From Galaxea fascicularis (Eukaryota; Cnidaria; Anthozoa; Scleractinia; Euphylliidae), in contig OX419343.1 of assembly GCA_948470475.1 (NCBI GenBank), positions 26,250,378 through 26,314,377 on the forward strand: DNA of 64,000 nt. The letters run 5' to 3'. Shown here in pieces: positions 21,174-33,224 of this stretch. The notes under the pieces are model-generated. The model worked only from the letters and a program-made list of their open reading frames with translations. It did not search any database and was not told the DNA's origin. The position numbers and the translations under genes were made by a program. The stretch's first letter is position 1. Each line of letters starts with the position of its first letter.

Positions 21174-24100
21174 TTATGCCCTCCCAGTCTTCCTCTTGAA
21201 CTCCTCAAGTTCTTTCAGGTAGGAAAGTGGTGGCCATCGGTGCTCCAACACATGCCGCCGATTGTCTCCCTTGATCAGGTCAAAATCATCACAAGCTTCA
21301 AAGTCTGGGTAATTTGTACTGATGGTGTACAAACACCAGCGTGCCAACTGAGGGGCATTATGAGCCTTGAAACAATCAGGAAAAAACATTGCAATTAGCA
21401 TACTTCATATGACCTGATATCATGCATTTTAGAACAGAAACAAACGTGAGCATGAACCCTCATCCCAATCTCTGTGTGATATTAACCTTTTAATTTCCAA
21501 GATCTGGTCATTAATTCTCCTTTCTAGTTGCTACAAGACTCTGCTCTAAGAATAGTAGTTGGGTGCACAATCTCTCTAAACTCTTGAAATCCAGCGTGCC
21601 CAGCATATAAGTTTAGTGCAAAAACTAATACTTCCTTGTTGTCCAAAAAGAAAGTAAGTTGTCAGGGGCAACTGGGCACTGTTAGAGCACAGCACAGTTA
21701 AGAGAATTTGGGATTGAATCAAGATAACACTCTCTGGCTGATAAATTTGTCTACTCTCATCACCTGTCTGTTGGAGAATGTATTGATATCATAAAGAGAA
21801 ATTACATGCTTATCACTTCTGTGAGTTGAAGGATTAATCCTATCATACAAATTTTGCCTGACTCCGCATCTGATAACTCTTCACTTTAGTTTTATCAACC
21901 TGAGCATGGCTACAGGTGTAGATGTTACAGGTTAAATTTGATCTCGGGTCATTTTTTATTTAACCTAGGTCAAAATGAATTCCTTTGTCTTCTCGTGAAT
22001 AATTAGGGTTAGGAGACAACGGAATTTCATTTTGACCTAAGATAAATAAAAAATGACCTGAGATCAAATTTAACCTGTAACATCGATGCTCCCCCTCCCC
22101 CCCTTCCTCCACCTGTACTCCCATGCTGGAGCAAATACACAGCCGAACAGACATAAAACAGCGATACCATTATTTGTATATCTGCATGTACTTTCAAAGC
22201 TCCTTAGACATCAACCAAATATTTTTCTTGCAGCCAACAGTATTTTGTACATCTTTTGCTACCTATCTGAGTTATGTGCTGTGGTTAAAATTTTCCTTGG
22301 GTTTGAAAATTTTCAAAACAGTTTAAAATTTTGTCTTCCTTTGTCTCAAAACCACTTCCATGCACAGGAGCAGGATTTATGCAGTGGTGAGAGCGCTCCC
22401 CTTCTACCAATGTGTCCAGGGTTCGATTCTCCAACTTGGCATCATTAAGTGGGCCGAGTTTGTTCTCTACTCTACTCCAAGAGGTTTTTCTCCAGGTATT
22501 CCAGTTTTCCCCTCTCTCCAAAAACCAACATTGTAAAGCTTATTATTGTAAGGTGCATTTGATCATATTCATAAGCTAATTTGCACCGAAAAAGTAATAA
22601 CAATCATTATTTGACACAAAGGAAACCAAAAATTGTACTGGTTTGAAAAGTTTTGAAACCAAAGAAAAATTTTAACCACAGCATACTGTACCTTGTGTGC
22701 AACACAACCCAATAGTTAACTTTACCTGCCCTGTGAGGAGTAAGTTGATGATATCATTGCACTTTGCAGAATTGAGTTGTTGTTTCTTCAATTCTGCATT
22801 AATCTTCTCAGAAATGGCACCCTCACAGACTGATATGAGCTGCGAAAGACAGAATCTATCTGCCAGTACTAGCAGCTCTCTGTAGTCACTGACAGTCATG
22901 TCACCTGGCAGGGTGTCAGTATATAGGAATACAAGCAATGCCAGGAAACTCTTCACTGAAGCTCCTTTGATGGTTACCTTCAGTGGAACACAAAGAACAA
23001 ATTCAGTGGTCAGTAACAAGAGTCCATTCTATTATTAATAACTCTAGATTCTGGAAATAGACTTAATGATAAAATGCAGTTTGACAACTCTATGTCCTGC
23101 AAATGAATCACAGAGTTAACTTCATTTGCTGACATTGATTTGACTCTGTTTGTGACACCAGGAAGCATGTTTACATGCACAAGCTATTGTATCCAACCAA
23201 CCACATTGAGGAAAAAGGTAAAATAGCTGTGGTCTAGCTCCAAACAATGCCTGTTGAAAGTGCACTTAAGCTTTGCTTAGTAGCACTCTCAAGCCGATCA
23301 CTTGTGTTATCACTTACTTGGGTGCAGAATTCCAGTAAGTGAATACCAAGGAAAAATGGGGTTTCCTGTATCAGTACGGTCAACGTATCTCTTTCTCTCG
23401 TCAAATTTTAGTAAAGCTCTTATTAAGTGAAAATGACAACTTAGCTCCAGGGCATATCACAACAGGCACCTCACTCCCCCTCCAGTCCCCCCCCTCCGCA
23501 AAATGAACATAAGACACCCCCCCTTCCACTTTTAAATTTATAATGTAGTTCTATGAATAAAGTTTCATCCTCTCTGGAAATGTTTACATTTAAGGCCCAA
23601 AGATTTGGCTTGGGATTTTTTTGGCTTTAATTTTTTGGGTTTTATTGGAAACCCTAGGGATTTTTTGGGTGGGTATGATTTTTGCCCCCATTCGATCATC
23701 CCTGTCACCAAATCCAGAGAACCCCCCTCCCCCCTCCCTCCTAGGAGAGATCCATGACTAATTATCATGACAGCAACAAACTAAACAGACCTACCTCGTG
23801 ACTATCTCTCTCACTAAAGCCACCACCAAACATGGCTGCCATGACCTCTGATCTTGCCATCAACACCACCCTGTGTGCATACAACACAGTGTTCTTTACA
23901 TGAAGTATCACATCTGAGAAGTGCTGCTGATTCAGAAAGAACCCCTTGACAATTTTGTTTCTTTCTTCATGTAGAATGGCAATCATGCTTGGGTTAAGGT
24001 AAGTTTCACCATTTGTTATGTTCTCACAGATCTGACCTAACCAGGGAATGCGCAGCCTGTGAGACAAGCTGATCACTTTGGTGTACAGAGACTCGTCAGA

Positions 24101-27100
24101 ATCCAGTGGAATATTAGGTGAGCTGGTGTACAAGAACTCAATGACATGTTGAAAAGCCTTTCCAGAGACACTGTTATTAAAATGCAAGCATGATTTCAAC
24201 TTTCCTTTGGTCTTCCTTTCAAAGTTAGGTGATCGATCAAAACTGTAATGACTAGATACAGGGTTTTGAAGGTTTTCACTGACACTTTCTTTCAAATCAC
24301 TTTTCTTCACATTTTGCTTGCCTTCCTTAGAACTGCATGTGCAGGAGTCAGTATTAATCAGCAATCTACCCAGCTCTGCTTCTTCTCCACTGTTCAGGAA
24401 GAAATCTCGAAAAACAGCAGAGCCAATACTGAGAATGATTTTATGTGCATCAAGAGGATGACTGTTTGAGCCAAACAGAAGCCTGATGTCTGAATTTCCA
24501 TTGCCATCTTTGTACATTTTCTTCATGTCATCATTGAATGTTGATGGAAGAATCTTAACTTGTGGCATTGGATCTGGTTAATAAAAAAAAATAAATGAAA
24601 TAGCAAAAACTTTATTTACAGCTTTCAAGATCTTTGTAAGATTTAACCTCTCCACTACACCATTTCTCATTCCCCACTCTTGTCAATGTCTCCAATCTAT
24701 GCTCTATTCCATGTTAATAATAAAGGCAATTACAGTATTTCCCTTATAATCACTGACTTGCACATAGCATCTGAGAGTATGCACATTAATCTTTTCTGTT
24801 TTTTTTTTTTTACTGAGGATTGACTGTATCTGTCTAAAGAGCATTAACTCAAGATGCTTTCATTACAAACCTGGTGGAGATAGCACAGGAGGATCTGGTC
24901 CATGCCGATAGATTTTGGGCATTTTCTTCTGCCACTGAAACACTTTAAACCTTGTTTTTGAAGGGGTGTGATTCTGGATGGCCAAACGCACAGCAGTGTT
25001 GATAACGGCATGCACTCCTTCACCTGTAACGTCACTGCTTTCACAGTAACATGTGCCAAGTCTTTCTGCCAACTCGTGTCCTTTAGAAACAGTGATCATA
25101 CCATCAGGAACAGTGCTGTTGATCAAAGAAAGCAAAGCAGTCTCAGCTTTTTCCTTCCACAAGACTGTAAGTCTTGGGATGGAAAATGCTATTGTAGAAA
25201 CATTTGGTGAGGTTATTGCTGGTCCCAATATTGAAAGCCACCATATTAATCACCAACAGGCAACTTAGTCTCAAGGAAAATATTGCACTATTCATGACAT
25301 TAACATGATGGTGTTCAATTTTATACCAAAAACGAAGGGAACTCAGTTACTGTGAAAATCCAAAAACTGTGAATACTAGAAATATTTATGGAATGTTATT
25401 GTGTTTCATGTAAAAAGCCAATCACACGTGAGAAAACTAAACTGTAAACAGTAACTTTAATTTGTTTGTGGTTTCACGTTGTTTCTGAATGGTTGCTACA
25501 CAATGGAAAATGTCAAAATCAATTCAAAGTGTTCATGGTTTTTGGATTCGCACAGTAAATGCACCATGAAACTTGTAATAAGTGATAACCTTTAATCCTA
25601 GAATAAAACTACTGACATGAAGATTCCCTTCTAATTTTTTCCTGGGTGAACTAGGGCTGTCATTAAGATTTTTAGACGCTGGTCTCTTAGAGAAAGTAGC
25701 TGGTCAAAAATCAAACAAATCTTCCTATCGCTGTTATGTTTTACTGATTTTCTGACTGACAGTAGCCGGTTGATTTTACTGTGGTAACCAGCTATAAAAG
25801 CCGGCTGCCAGCTGCGGGCTACTAATGACAGCCCACGTGAACATGCGTCAACATTATTGAAAACACTCAATATAAATTACTAAGTGGGAAACTTCTTCAA
25901 AGGTGATTTATGAAAAACCCATTAACAAAATGGAGTCTGACACGTTTAACTTTCTTGTTGCTTGATTATTGTTGTGTTGACCATCTTGCATTTCAAGTGG
26001 CTGAATTTACAGTATAAAGTTAGATCCTGCTGGGGTTTTAAAGGACCAGCCAGTTTGACTGGGTTTTCAGGTAGAAAACTGTTTTTTTGAAACAGAGATG
26101 GTTGGAGTTGAGAGAAAATAGTCATCATAATAAGGTAATTAAGGTCACAAGAAGGTTGTCACACATAGCATATTCCAAAGTACGCATGCAAAGACATGTT
26201 AAGTGACCTGAACTAAAAAGCCTTAGAATATTTAAAACTAAGAGTAAATATTTGGATTACTTTGTTAGTCACACCAGTAACAAGATGGTTCAACATGTTT
26301 TAAGATAATTTTATTCTGCTGTCAGTAATTTAGAGCCACAAGTCAGATGTGTTTTGAAAGCAAACAAACAATAATATCATTGTAGCCAGCTGCTACACTG
26401 TGTTCACCCACTCAGTGGAAATTTGAGACTTGTGAAATGTTGCTAATAATACCTCCAAGTCAAAAACAGTGCCATAGCTCTTGTGACACTGCCACTGTAT
26501 CAAGCAAGCTTTTAAACTGATTATTTGCCAGTAATTCTGACAAAATGACTGTGGCTTCTGTGACCATGCATTGCTTTAACTATCAAGCTGCCAATGTGCT
26601 GATGTGGTGGCTTAATTTGTTTGCCTTTTAATTTTTGACCCTTTTTGTATTCATTTTAAATGAGCAAAATTTGACAAACCCTGTCTATTAAGACAAACGT
26701 GTTCTTAAGCTGAGACAGAGTTTTTACCTAAAACAAATTAATCAAATGGGAAATCTTTTGAAACTGGTTAGAAAAATAATTATCTGCCAGTGATAAGACC
26801 AATATTCTACTGCAGCTGGCAGTCTGCATCTACAGCACACTTCATGCCAGCCCAACATCAAAAACAATATGTTAAACAAGGCTTGTGTTATGGTACCCAC
26901 TTTCTTTGATCACAGAAATTAATTCATACTACTACCAAGCATAAATGTGTAGAGGATCTCGTAACAGCTTATTGGTATAAGCAGTTTTTTAGCCAGCCAA
27001 TTAATTTAACAACGTGCAACTGAAAAATGTGCTGCTCCTAATAACTCTCGATGGACAGCCTCAGAGCAGAGCAAACGGCCCTACAAAAGATCTATTCAGG

Positions 27101-28462
27101 GGTCTAGTTTTTCAGATCTCATCATTATCACAGAAAGAATTAATGGTAATCATGCGATCACTTGAAAAAAATTATCCACCCTCAAATGCCAAACAAAAAA
27201 TGTGAGAAACTAACTGTTTATAACTTGCATTGCAGAGGTTCAAATATCTCTCGGAAATTAAGCAAAGTGCAGAAATAACAATACACTGAAAAGACTTTCT
27301 TCTACGACGAGAAAATCAATTTTTTACGATTTGTTTACGCCTTAAAATTGCACAGCAACAATGTCTGTTAAAATTAAGCTCATAACAAAAGACAGCGGTC
27401 AAGTGAATAATGACGTCAGAGGAAGTGGGAAGTCCGAACAGCCTGTAATTATTTTAATTTGCAGCTTTCCTTTTACCTCGACCAAATATACAAACACAAC
27501 TATTATGCCTTTACACTGGCCAACTTAATTGATTGTAGGTAAGCTAAAGCTTACGAGTGGCTTCTGGGTTCGACAGAGTACCGAGTAACCTTTCCCACGC
27601 AAAATAATAACAGGTCCTTTAATTTGCCCCAAATATGGAATATTTTTATGGCTTCTGGTTGAGAAAATAAATAAGTTTTTTATCAAAATCGTCACTCTTT
27701 ATTCAAAGCCGGCTCTATTATAGTTAAGGTTGCCAAATTATAATAAATTTTCAATTTGCCAAGCTTGAGGGACAGCACAACGGCCGCGGGACATGTACAT
27801 GTTTTAGACCAATATCAGTTTGCTCCAGGCCAAACCCCAAAAACGCCATCCGAAACACATCCCGTTCATTGCAAACTGAAACAGGCGCACTGAAGTTCAG
27901 CCAAGTGTGGAAATTAAAAAGGCGAGCTCAAAAGCAACTGCACAATACTTCACCTAAAGCTTTTCAGCGTCTGACAGAATTGTTGTGCGATCGATCTAAA
28001 CTCGACGCTTAAAAAACTAACATGAGCTATAAGCGAAAGAGAACTACAATTTCTTCCATACCTTGATGTTCGTAAATCAGTCTTATTTCCAACCACCAAG
28101 ATCGGGGTGCCCGGCATGTAATGCTTCAATTCAGGAACCCATACTGTTGACACGTTCTGGAAAGAAGTCGGGTTAGAGATGTCAAAAAATACGAGAAACA
28201 CGTCTGTATCCTCGTACTCTAAGGGCCGAAATCTTTGAAAATCAGCTCCACAGAGCGTGTCCCAGAACGTTAGTACATAGCTTTCTCGATCTACCGTCAT
28301 GTTTGTGAAGAAGGTATCTTGAACAGATGGCAGTATTCTCTCTCGTCCTGGAAACAGTGGAGTATCATCTTGGTCGGGGAAGTTCTCGTAATACCATCGG
28401 ATGAGAAATGAGGTTTTGCCCACTCCCCCATCACCAACTACTTTGATTTTTAAGCGACGCAT
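21174..28462 (-). CDS. RHOBTB: Rho-related BTB-domain protein (RHOBTB type), 5 coding exons, 641 residues
   Basis: Coding exons, 5' to 3': 28462-28062, 25172-24871, 24573-23795, 22977-22726, 21365-21174 (1926 bases, phase kept; human RHOBTB1/2 are about 700). Known family role: substrate adaptors for cullin-3 ubiquitin ligases. Residues 1-215 form an atypical Rho-like G domain: P-loop GDGGVGKTS (10-18), NKTD (126-129), but switch II reads WDTLCGADF, so the DxxG glycine is Cys71 and the catalytic Gln position is Gly72; switch I has Ser46 for Thr. Residues about 258-400 are a first BTB domain split by a Ser/Lys-rich insert, as in the family. Residues 452-565 are a second BTB (HFSDVILHVKN...YAHRVVLMARS). 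The C-terminal AHNAPQLARWCLYTI...HRWPPLSYL is the RHOBTB C-terminal signature. RHOBTB1 and 2 cannot be distinguished. The exon 2 acceptor (CCAAG) is the least certain junction. Confidence 0.92.
21921..22084. mobile_element. Foldback MITE with GATGTTACAGGTTAAATTTG termini in RHOBTB intron 4
   Basis: The left arm GATGTTACAGGTTAAATTTG, then GGTCATTTTTTATTT and GGTCAAAATGAATTCC, is mirrored by GGAATTTCATTTTGACC, AAATAAAAAATGACC and CAAATTTAACCTGTAACATC. Arms of about 65 bases surround a loop of about 35. Little divergence between arms suggests recent activity. Confidence 0.8.
22360..22530 (+). mobile_element. tRNA-derived SINE, copy 1 (RHOBTB intron 4)
   Basis: A tRNA-like head with an A-box-like GCAGTGGTGAGAGCGC (22381-22396) and a B box GGTTCGATTCT (22420-22430) is followed by a body containing GTGGGCCGAGTTTGTTCTCT and ending CCAAAAACCAACA. 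The same element occurs inverted at 33732-33893, which fixes its extent. Confidence 0.75.
23465..23760. repeat. C- and G-rich low-complexity repeat in RHOBTB intron 3
   Basis: Runs such as CTCACTCCCCCTCCAG and ACCCCCCTCCCCCCTCCCTC flank an interior with GGGATTTTTT motifs. The style resembles the degraded element at 29277-29590. Boundaries are not defined and there is no coding potential. Confidence 0.35.
25348..25558. mobile_element. Foldback MITE, GTGCGAATCCAAAAAC family, copy 2 (RHOBTB intron 1)
   Basis: ACTGTGAAAATCCAAAAACTGTGAA at the left and TGGTTTTTGGATTCGCACAG at the right are inverted, as in 9565-9770, and the interiors align in opposite orientation. The rest of this 2.9 kb intron (25173-28061) shows nothing further that I can name, apart from a TGACGTCA at 27411-27418. 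Confidence 0.75.
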
Positions 28463-29276
28463 AGTCTTTCCCTTCTGGAAGACGCTAACGGGAGAAAAGG
28501 TGAGAAAATATCCTGTTCACGTGAAAGGGAACTCACCACTTCTCGATCAAAAACACAGCTGAAAGCATGTTTGTATTGAATGCTTGGTATTTTAGACTCA
28601 GTCTTCCTCGGCCAAAAACAGATTAACCAATCAGCTTCGTTGTATTATGACCTGTGTCCTGTTGAAATACGCATATTTCTCACGCACACAAAAAATGTAT
28701 CACGCAAAAAATAAAATAGAGCTAGTTTAGCGATATTGTTTCTGTCACCATGTCAATCAACTGTTTTCACTAATTCTAATTCTTCCATTCTTATTGCACC
28801 CTTTATCCGATTTCCGTAAGCTGCAAGTTCTATAAATCCCCTTTCGATCGATAAAAATTAATGCAGAAATTATTATTCAATATCGGCACATCATTGAACA
28901 TCTGCGAAAATGCCAAATGTTCTTTTCAAGCTTATCGTTTGCCATGAGGTGTATGTGTGTATGGCGTTTTTGAATTTTAATCATGACGTTTCATTTATTT
29001 AGTAAGATTTTTCATTCAAGATCTTTTCTTCTCCAAGACAAGAATAATAATAATAATAATAATAAAAAACAAGTACTCGAAAAATCAGTATGATCATTTT
29101 TGTGCAATATTCAGAATTATTACCATTTGATGCGGTTCAGCTCCAATTAAAGCTACATTTGCAAAAGGCTTTCATGATATAAGATTCTTTCCGTTTCATG
29201 GAAATTATGAGTGGCCAGGATCATGACGAATATTCTTTTTCGAAACTGAAACATGTCAGCCGTCACCCACGTGGGT

Positions 29277-29590
29277 TGCCCCGTGTCCTAACCGATTCGG
29301 TGAGCTGGGGTGGAACTTAAACCCGGGGCAAAATCCCATGGGGTACTCCGGACTTCAAGTCAACGCAAAAAAACATCCCTAGGCCTTCCCGGAAAATCCA
29401 TGGACCAAAAATTAACCCCCAAAAATCTCATGCCGAATTTCCAAGCGTTAAAAATTTCCAGAAAGGAACTACAGGAACTACGTGAACACTACACCCGAAT
29501 CTTCAGGTTGTCTTGAAACCCTCCTTTCCCCGCCCCCCCTCCCCCAATATACTCCCAAAAAATTTCAAACCCAAAAAATCCTTCGATCAT
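29277..29590. repeat. Degraded C-rich interspersed repeat
   Basis: Contains AAACCCGGGGCAAAATCCCA, GGGGTACTCCGGACTTC and a C-run CCGCCCCCCCTCCCCC. It resembles the mosaic C/G-rich repeats seen at 23465-23760. A chance frame of 68 codons crosses it. No boundaries are defined. Confidence 0.35.
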
Positions 29591-29748
29591 CCACGTTACT
29601 TGAAAAATACAAAAACTAATAGCGAAACATTTTCGAATGCTTTGAAAAAAGGAAAGGGGAAGATGGCAAAAAGTAAATACTCTAGGACTTAATCAATTAA
29701 TAACTTATTAAACATATAAACTCTTGTTGTTAGGCCATCGTAACTTGA

Positions 29749-29871
29749 TAAGAAATAAAGCACAAACAGCGGAGATAAACTTTTAATACAGGGGTCTGGA
29801 AACGAAACGTCAAGTCTATATAAAATGCGTTTACCATGTTTATCTCCACTGTTTGTGTTTTATTTCTTATT
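29749..29871. mobile_element. Short foldback element, AATAAGAAATAAA arms
   Basis: AAGAAATAAAGCACAAACAG followed by CGGAGATAAAC is mirrored by GTTTATCTCCACTGTTTGTG and TTTTATTTCTTATT around a loop of about 55 bases. Confidence 0.65.
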
Positions 29872-30899
29872 AGCCATATCTATTTTTGTTGCCTGTAATT
29901 TTTAGTTACTTGGAATTCGTAGTCGATATACTATTTATTGTATAAGACTCCAAATAAAATCATATCTGTCTGTCTGTCTGAAATCTCTGGAGTAACCCCA
30001 GCCCCGGGGGAAGAGGGGGGGGGGGAGAAATTGGTTTCCCAGAAAGGAAACAGACCAAAAATGGACTAGACCTCTTCACATCAAATTCTTTTTCGATCTA
30101 GAGAACGTCCATATAATATAATCTTTCCACTCTCCACGTCACTTTCAGTCGACTTTCAGGGGCACAAAACGACCAATTTGTTGAAAAATGTATTATTATA
30201 CCCCAGTTAATAAAACTAAATGTTATTCAGGCATTTTCAGGTCTTTTTTAATATTGCTGGGAAAAAAATATCTGTTCCTTTTTGCCAGCAAGACACACAA
30301 GATATTTCCCAGTCAGCTAGATAAAATTGGTTGGTTTCCCAGCCAGGTGCAAATTGAGCACCCTCCACAACAACAAAAAAGACAATTTCAAGCCTTCAGT
30401 AGGGGGGGGGGGGGGGGAGGAGGAGACACAAACTTCTCACAACAATACACACTGATTTCGCCAGCCAGCAACACCCACACTGCTACCACACTTCAGTAAT
30501 TACCAACCGAAACCATCAGCAGAAAGAAATTTCATAACCAACTCCGGGAAATAACTGATATTTTGCCAGCCAGCACAATACCTCGGGGGATCGGGGAACA
30601 GATTCGTTTTGTGCCCCTGGACTTTGCTCAGTTTTTCTCATGACTGGCAGCCGGGAATGAACTAAATGCCCGACAGTCAGAAATATCAATAGAATTTGTA
30701 CTGGTTTTTGTTTTTGTTTTTTCAGTTTGTACTGGTTTTTCATGGGTTTCTATTAGCACTTTAATTTACACTCCAGAGTTAATTCTCTGTTCCACCACTT
30801 CTATGTGTTTATAGTGCTACGCGGCACAACATATATATGTACCCTTACTTTCTCTTCGCCGCGATTCACCATCTAAATCGTCCCCGACTTTCTCTGTCC

Positions 30900-30972
30900 G
30901 ACCTCGTAGCTTAGTCGGCAGAGCAACGGTAGATCTAATCCGGAGGTCGTGGGTTCGATTCCCACCGAGGTC
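30900..30972 (+). pseudogene. tRNA-like block of SINE unit 1 (pseudo-tRNA)
   Basis: 73 bases with a perfect 7-base acceptor stem (GACCTCG / CGAGGTC), a D-arm-like GCTTAGTCGGCAGAGC and a perfect T arm GTGGGTTCGATTCCCAC. The anticodon arm does not form a proper 5-base stem with a T33 loop, so a functional tRNA is unlikely. It serves as the internal Pol III promoter (A and B boxes) of the SINE. Confidence 0.75.
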
Positions 30973-31203
30973 ATAAGAAATTTTTTCTTTACCTCGTGTG
31001 GTTCCCTGATACCCTTTACTAGGGCTAACGCCCAGTGGGTTTTTCATGGGTTTCTATTAGCACTTTAATTTACACTCCAGAGTTAATTCTCTGTTCCATC
31101 ACTTGTATGTGTTTATAGTGCTACGCGGCACAACATATATATGTACCCTTACTTTCTCTTCGCCGCGATTCACCATCTTAATCGTCCCCGACTTTCTCTG
31201 TCC

Positions 31204-31276
31204 GACCTCGTAGCTTAGTCGACAGAGCAACGGTAGATCTAATCCGGAGGTCATGGGTTCGATTCCCACCGAGGTC
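31204..31276 (+). pseudogene. tRNA-like block of SINE unit 2 (pseudo-tRNA)
   Basis: Same 73-base block as at 30900, with two substitutions visible (GTCGACAG in the D loop, and GTCATGGG, which weakens the T stem). The acceptor stem is intact and the anticodon arm equally degenerate. Confidence 0.7.
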
Positions 31277-31409
31277 ATAAGAATTTTTTCGTTACCTCGT
31301 GTGGTTCCCTGATACCCTTTACTAGGGCTAACGCCCAGTGGGTTTTTCATGGGTTTCTATTAGCACTTTAATTTACACTTCAGAGTTAATTCTCTGTTCC
31401 ACCACTTCA

Positions 31410-31740
31410 GTAGTAGGGTGCCGGACTACCGCGTCGGAGGTCGTGGGTTCCGCCCGGCTGGACCAACACTCAGGGTCTTCAAATGACTGAGGACAACGTG
31501 CTTCCTTTGCAAGGACATCTGCAAATGGTGAAACTTTCTAGTCTTCTCAGAGGGTCAACCGCCCGATTATAGGGAAACGGATGTCCCTTCACAGACTGAC
31601 CGTTATTGCTCGATTGGTTTGTGGTCTGGCAGACTCTCGGATCAAGTTTGTAAGTGAGTTTGAGTACCCCAGATAAAATTGCAAACGGCAAAGTTAAACT
31701 AATAACAGTTACTAAGTTATTTCTGCCGTTTGCCACTGGA
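31410..31740. mobile_element. Second type of tRNA-derived SINE (fragment)
   Basis: GGTGCCGGACTACCGCGTCGG, then GAGGTCGTGGGTTCCGCCC, resembles an A-box/B-box tRNA head with a decayed B box. It is followed by a body containing CTCAGGGTCTTCAAATGACT and CTTTCTAGTCTTCTCAGAGG. The 3' boundary is uncertain. It directly abuts the partial third unit of the neighbouring SINE array. Confidence 0.5.
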
Positions 31741-32447
31741 TGAACTTTAAGTGGAAATTTAGGTTCAATTTGTCATGTAAACAAGGATCGAGAACATGAA
31801 AAGGACCTGTGATCACATCAGACCCGCGGGCTGCGCGAGTTCTACCTTCCTTTCACAAAGGTCTGCCAATCCTCCGCTTATTTTTACACTTTAAACTCGT
31901 TTTAACCTTAAAGACGTTTCAGGTCTACTACCTAATTGAAGCGGGAAAGACCTACCAAAAGCTAGAGAGCTTGTAATTTGTTACATTTTAATTGTAAATT
32001 TTTCTTAATATTCTTAAACAGTCTGAAAACGCACTCAATACTGTCTATTCTTTCTCCGCAGCCTCCCTCTCATTGAAGGAATGAAGATTGTTCATCTTAC
32101 ATCTCCAATTAAAAATTAATATCGTAAAATCAAATGTCAAAATTAACAACTTCAGAGAGAAAATAACTTGATCTCCCATACTCGTAATTCACTTTTGTGT
32201 TTGTGCCAGTTGTAACACAGCCTCCTTACCAGTATCTGGCAGTTTAATCCACGCTAATCCAAGATTAAAAGTATTTTTTTCCTCTATCCCCACACGTTGT
32301 TCAACTGTAAAATTTTAGATTAGAGGAAGTAAATCCAGAAAAACAAAAAGAAACAACAAAAACTTTCAGCGAAAAGTTAAAAACTGCAACCAACGTTTAC
32401 GCTACATCCAGGATTAGATAATCGGCTTTCGAACAACCGGGCCCTGT

Positions 32448-32683
32448 GGCCCGTTTCTCGAAAGTCCCGAAAATTTTTCGGGCCCGAAAAGCCCTTTCTA
32501 AAACACTGCAATTCGCTTATTCTAAAAAGCTGGTCTTTTACTACAACTTCAAGATAGGAAAGGGCAACTCTGTTACAAAATTTCATTCCTGGAAACGGCT
32601 TCGTTTTCACGATACGAAGGAAATTATGGCATCCGAAATAGGCCCGAAAAGTTTCGGGGGTTTCGAGAAACGCACGTCTGGCC
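32448..32683. mobile_element. Foldback MITE with GGCCCGTTTCTCGAAAGTCC termini
   Basis: Left GGCCCGTTTCTCGAAAGTCC and CGAAAATTTTTCGGGCC are mirrored by GGCCCGAAAAGTTTCGGGGG and TTTCGAGAAACGCACGTCTG then GCC at the right. Immediately left of it is an end of the GAACAACCGGGCCC family. Confidence 0.65.
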
Positions 32684-33027
32684 TTTGAGGGAAAAACCCT
32701 GGGAACAAGTTCTGTCTGATATAAAGATTGTCATTCTTCTTTGCGTGCTTGAGACTTGTGCACTTGTCATTACGTGAAACTCAGACCAAGTAAGAGTTGT
32801 TAGACATTAGGGTCCTACATTCCATGCTAAGTCTACTTAATTGCTAGGTCCTAAAAGTTGGACTTAAATTTTGTTGGACAAGTGATTCCGCCCATCCCAA
32901 CGCTAATTGTGTCTTGCAAGTAGCAACGTTGTGCACATGGGGAAAAGATTGAAACGCATCAAGAAGTGTGAAAGGAATGTTATATTAACGGATCATGAAT
33001 GGTGGGTTTAGTTCTACCTTGCCCGCT

Positions 33028-33033
33028 TTTATT
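33028..33033 (-). terminator. Candidate polyadenylation signal of the GTPase-only gene
   Basis: AATAAA on the minus strand, about 190 bases beyond the stop codon of the GTPase-only gene. Confidence 0.4.
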
Positions 33034-33224
33034 TTTTCTTCGTAATTTTTTTCCTGCTTGTTGTAGAATTTTCATTAGTTTTATGTTTGAAGACTTTTAT
33101 CTTACAAAAGAAGGCAATAAAACTCTATATAACATAGACTCAATGACCTTTATAATAATATTAATTAATAAATATAAGCTTGCCATTTTATAATAGTATT
33201 TTAAGTCCCATCTGCCTGTTATCC

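Larger units (their letters stand above)
30741..31405. mobile_element. Tandem array of a tRNA-derived SINE: two full units of about 303 bases plus a partial third
   Basis: Units begin CATGGGTTTCTATTAGCAC at 30741, 31045 and 31348, spaced 304 and 303 bases. The first two are nearly identical and each contains a tRNA-like block. The third breaks off after about 58 bases, at CTGTTCCACCACTTC. Chance minus-strand frames (such as MKNPLGVSPSKGYQGTTRG) come from the SINE and are not genes. Confidence 0.85.
28463..33224. other. Intergenic region between RHOBTB and the GTPase-only gene
   Basis: The RHOBTB promoter must lie at its left edge, but no TATA box or clear core motif is seen. No additional exon is recognised. 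The rest holds an ATA microsatellite (29041-29066), degraded G/C-rich repeats, a foldback at 29749-29871, a 16-G run at 30402-30417, a tandem SINE array at 30741-31405, a further SINE-like unit from 31410, and a foldback at 32448-32683. Confidence 0.7.

Noticed and set aside
25863..27205. Extra coding exon in RHOBTB intron 1
   Set aside because: Frames are short and unlike RHOBTB, and the flanking exons already join in phase.
30900..31276. Functional tRNA genes
   Set aside because: Acceptor and T arms are good, but the anticodon stem and loop are degenerate and the blocks are internal parts of repeated SINE units.
30817..31350. Two similar minus-strand frames beginning MKNPLGVSPSKG
   Set aside because: They are antisense reads through the two tandem SINE units and their tRNA-like blocks.
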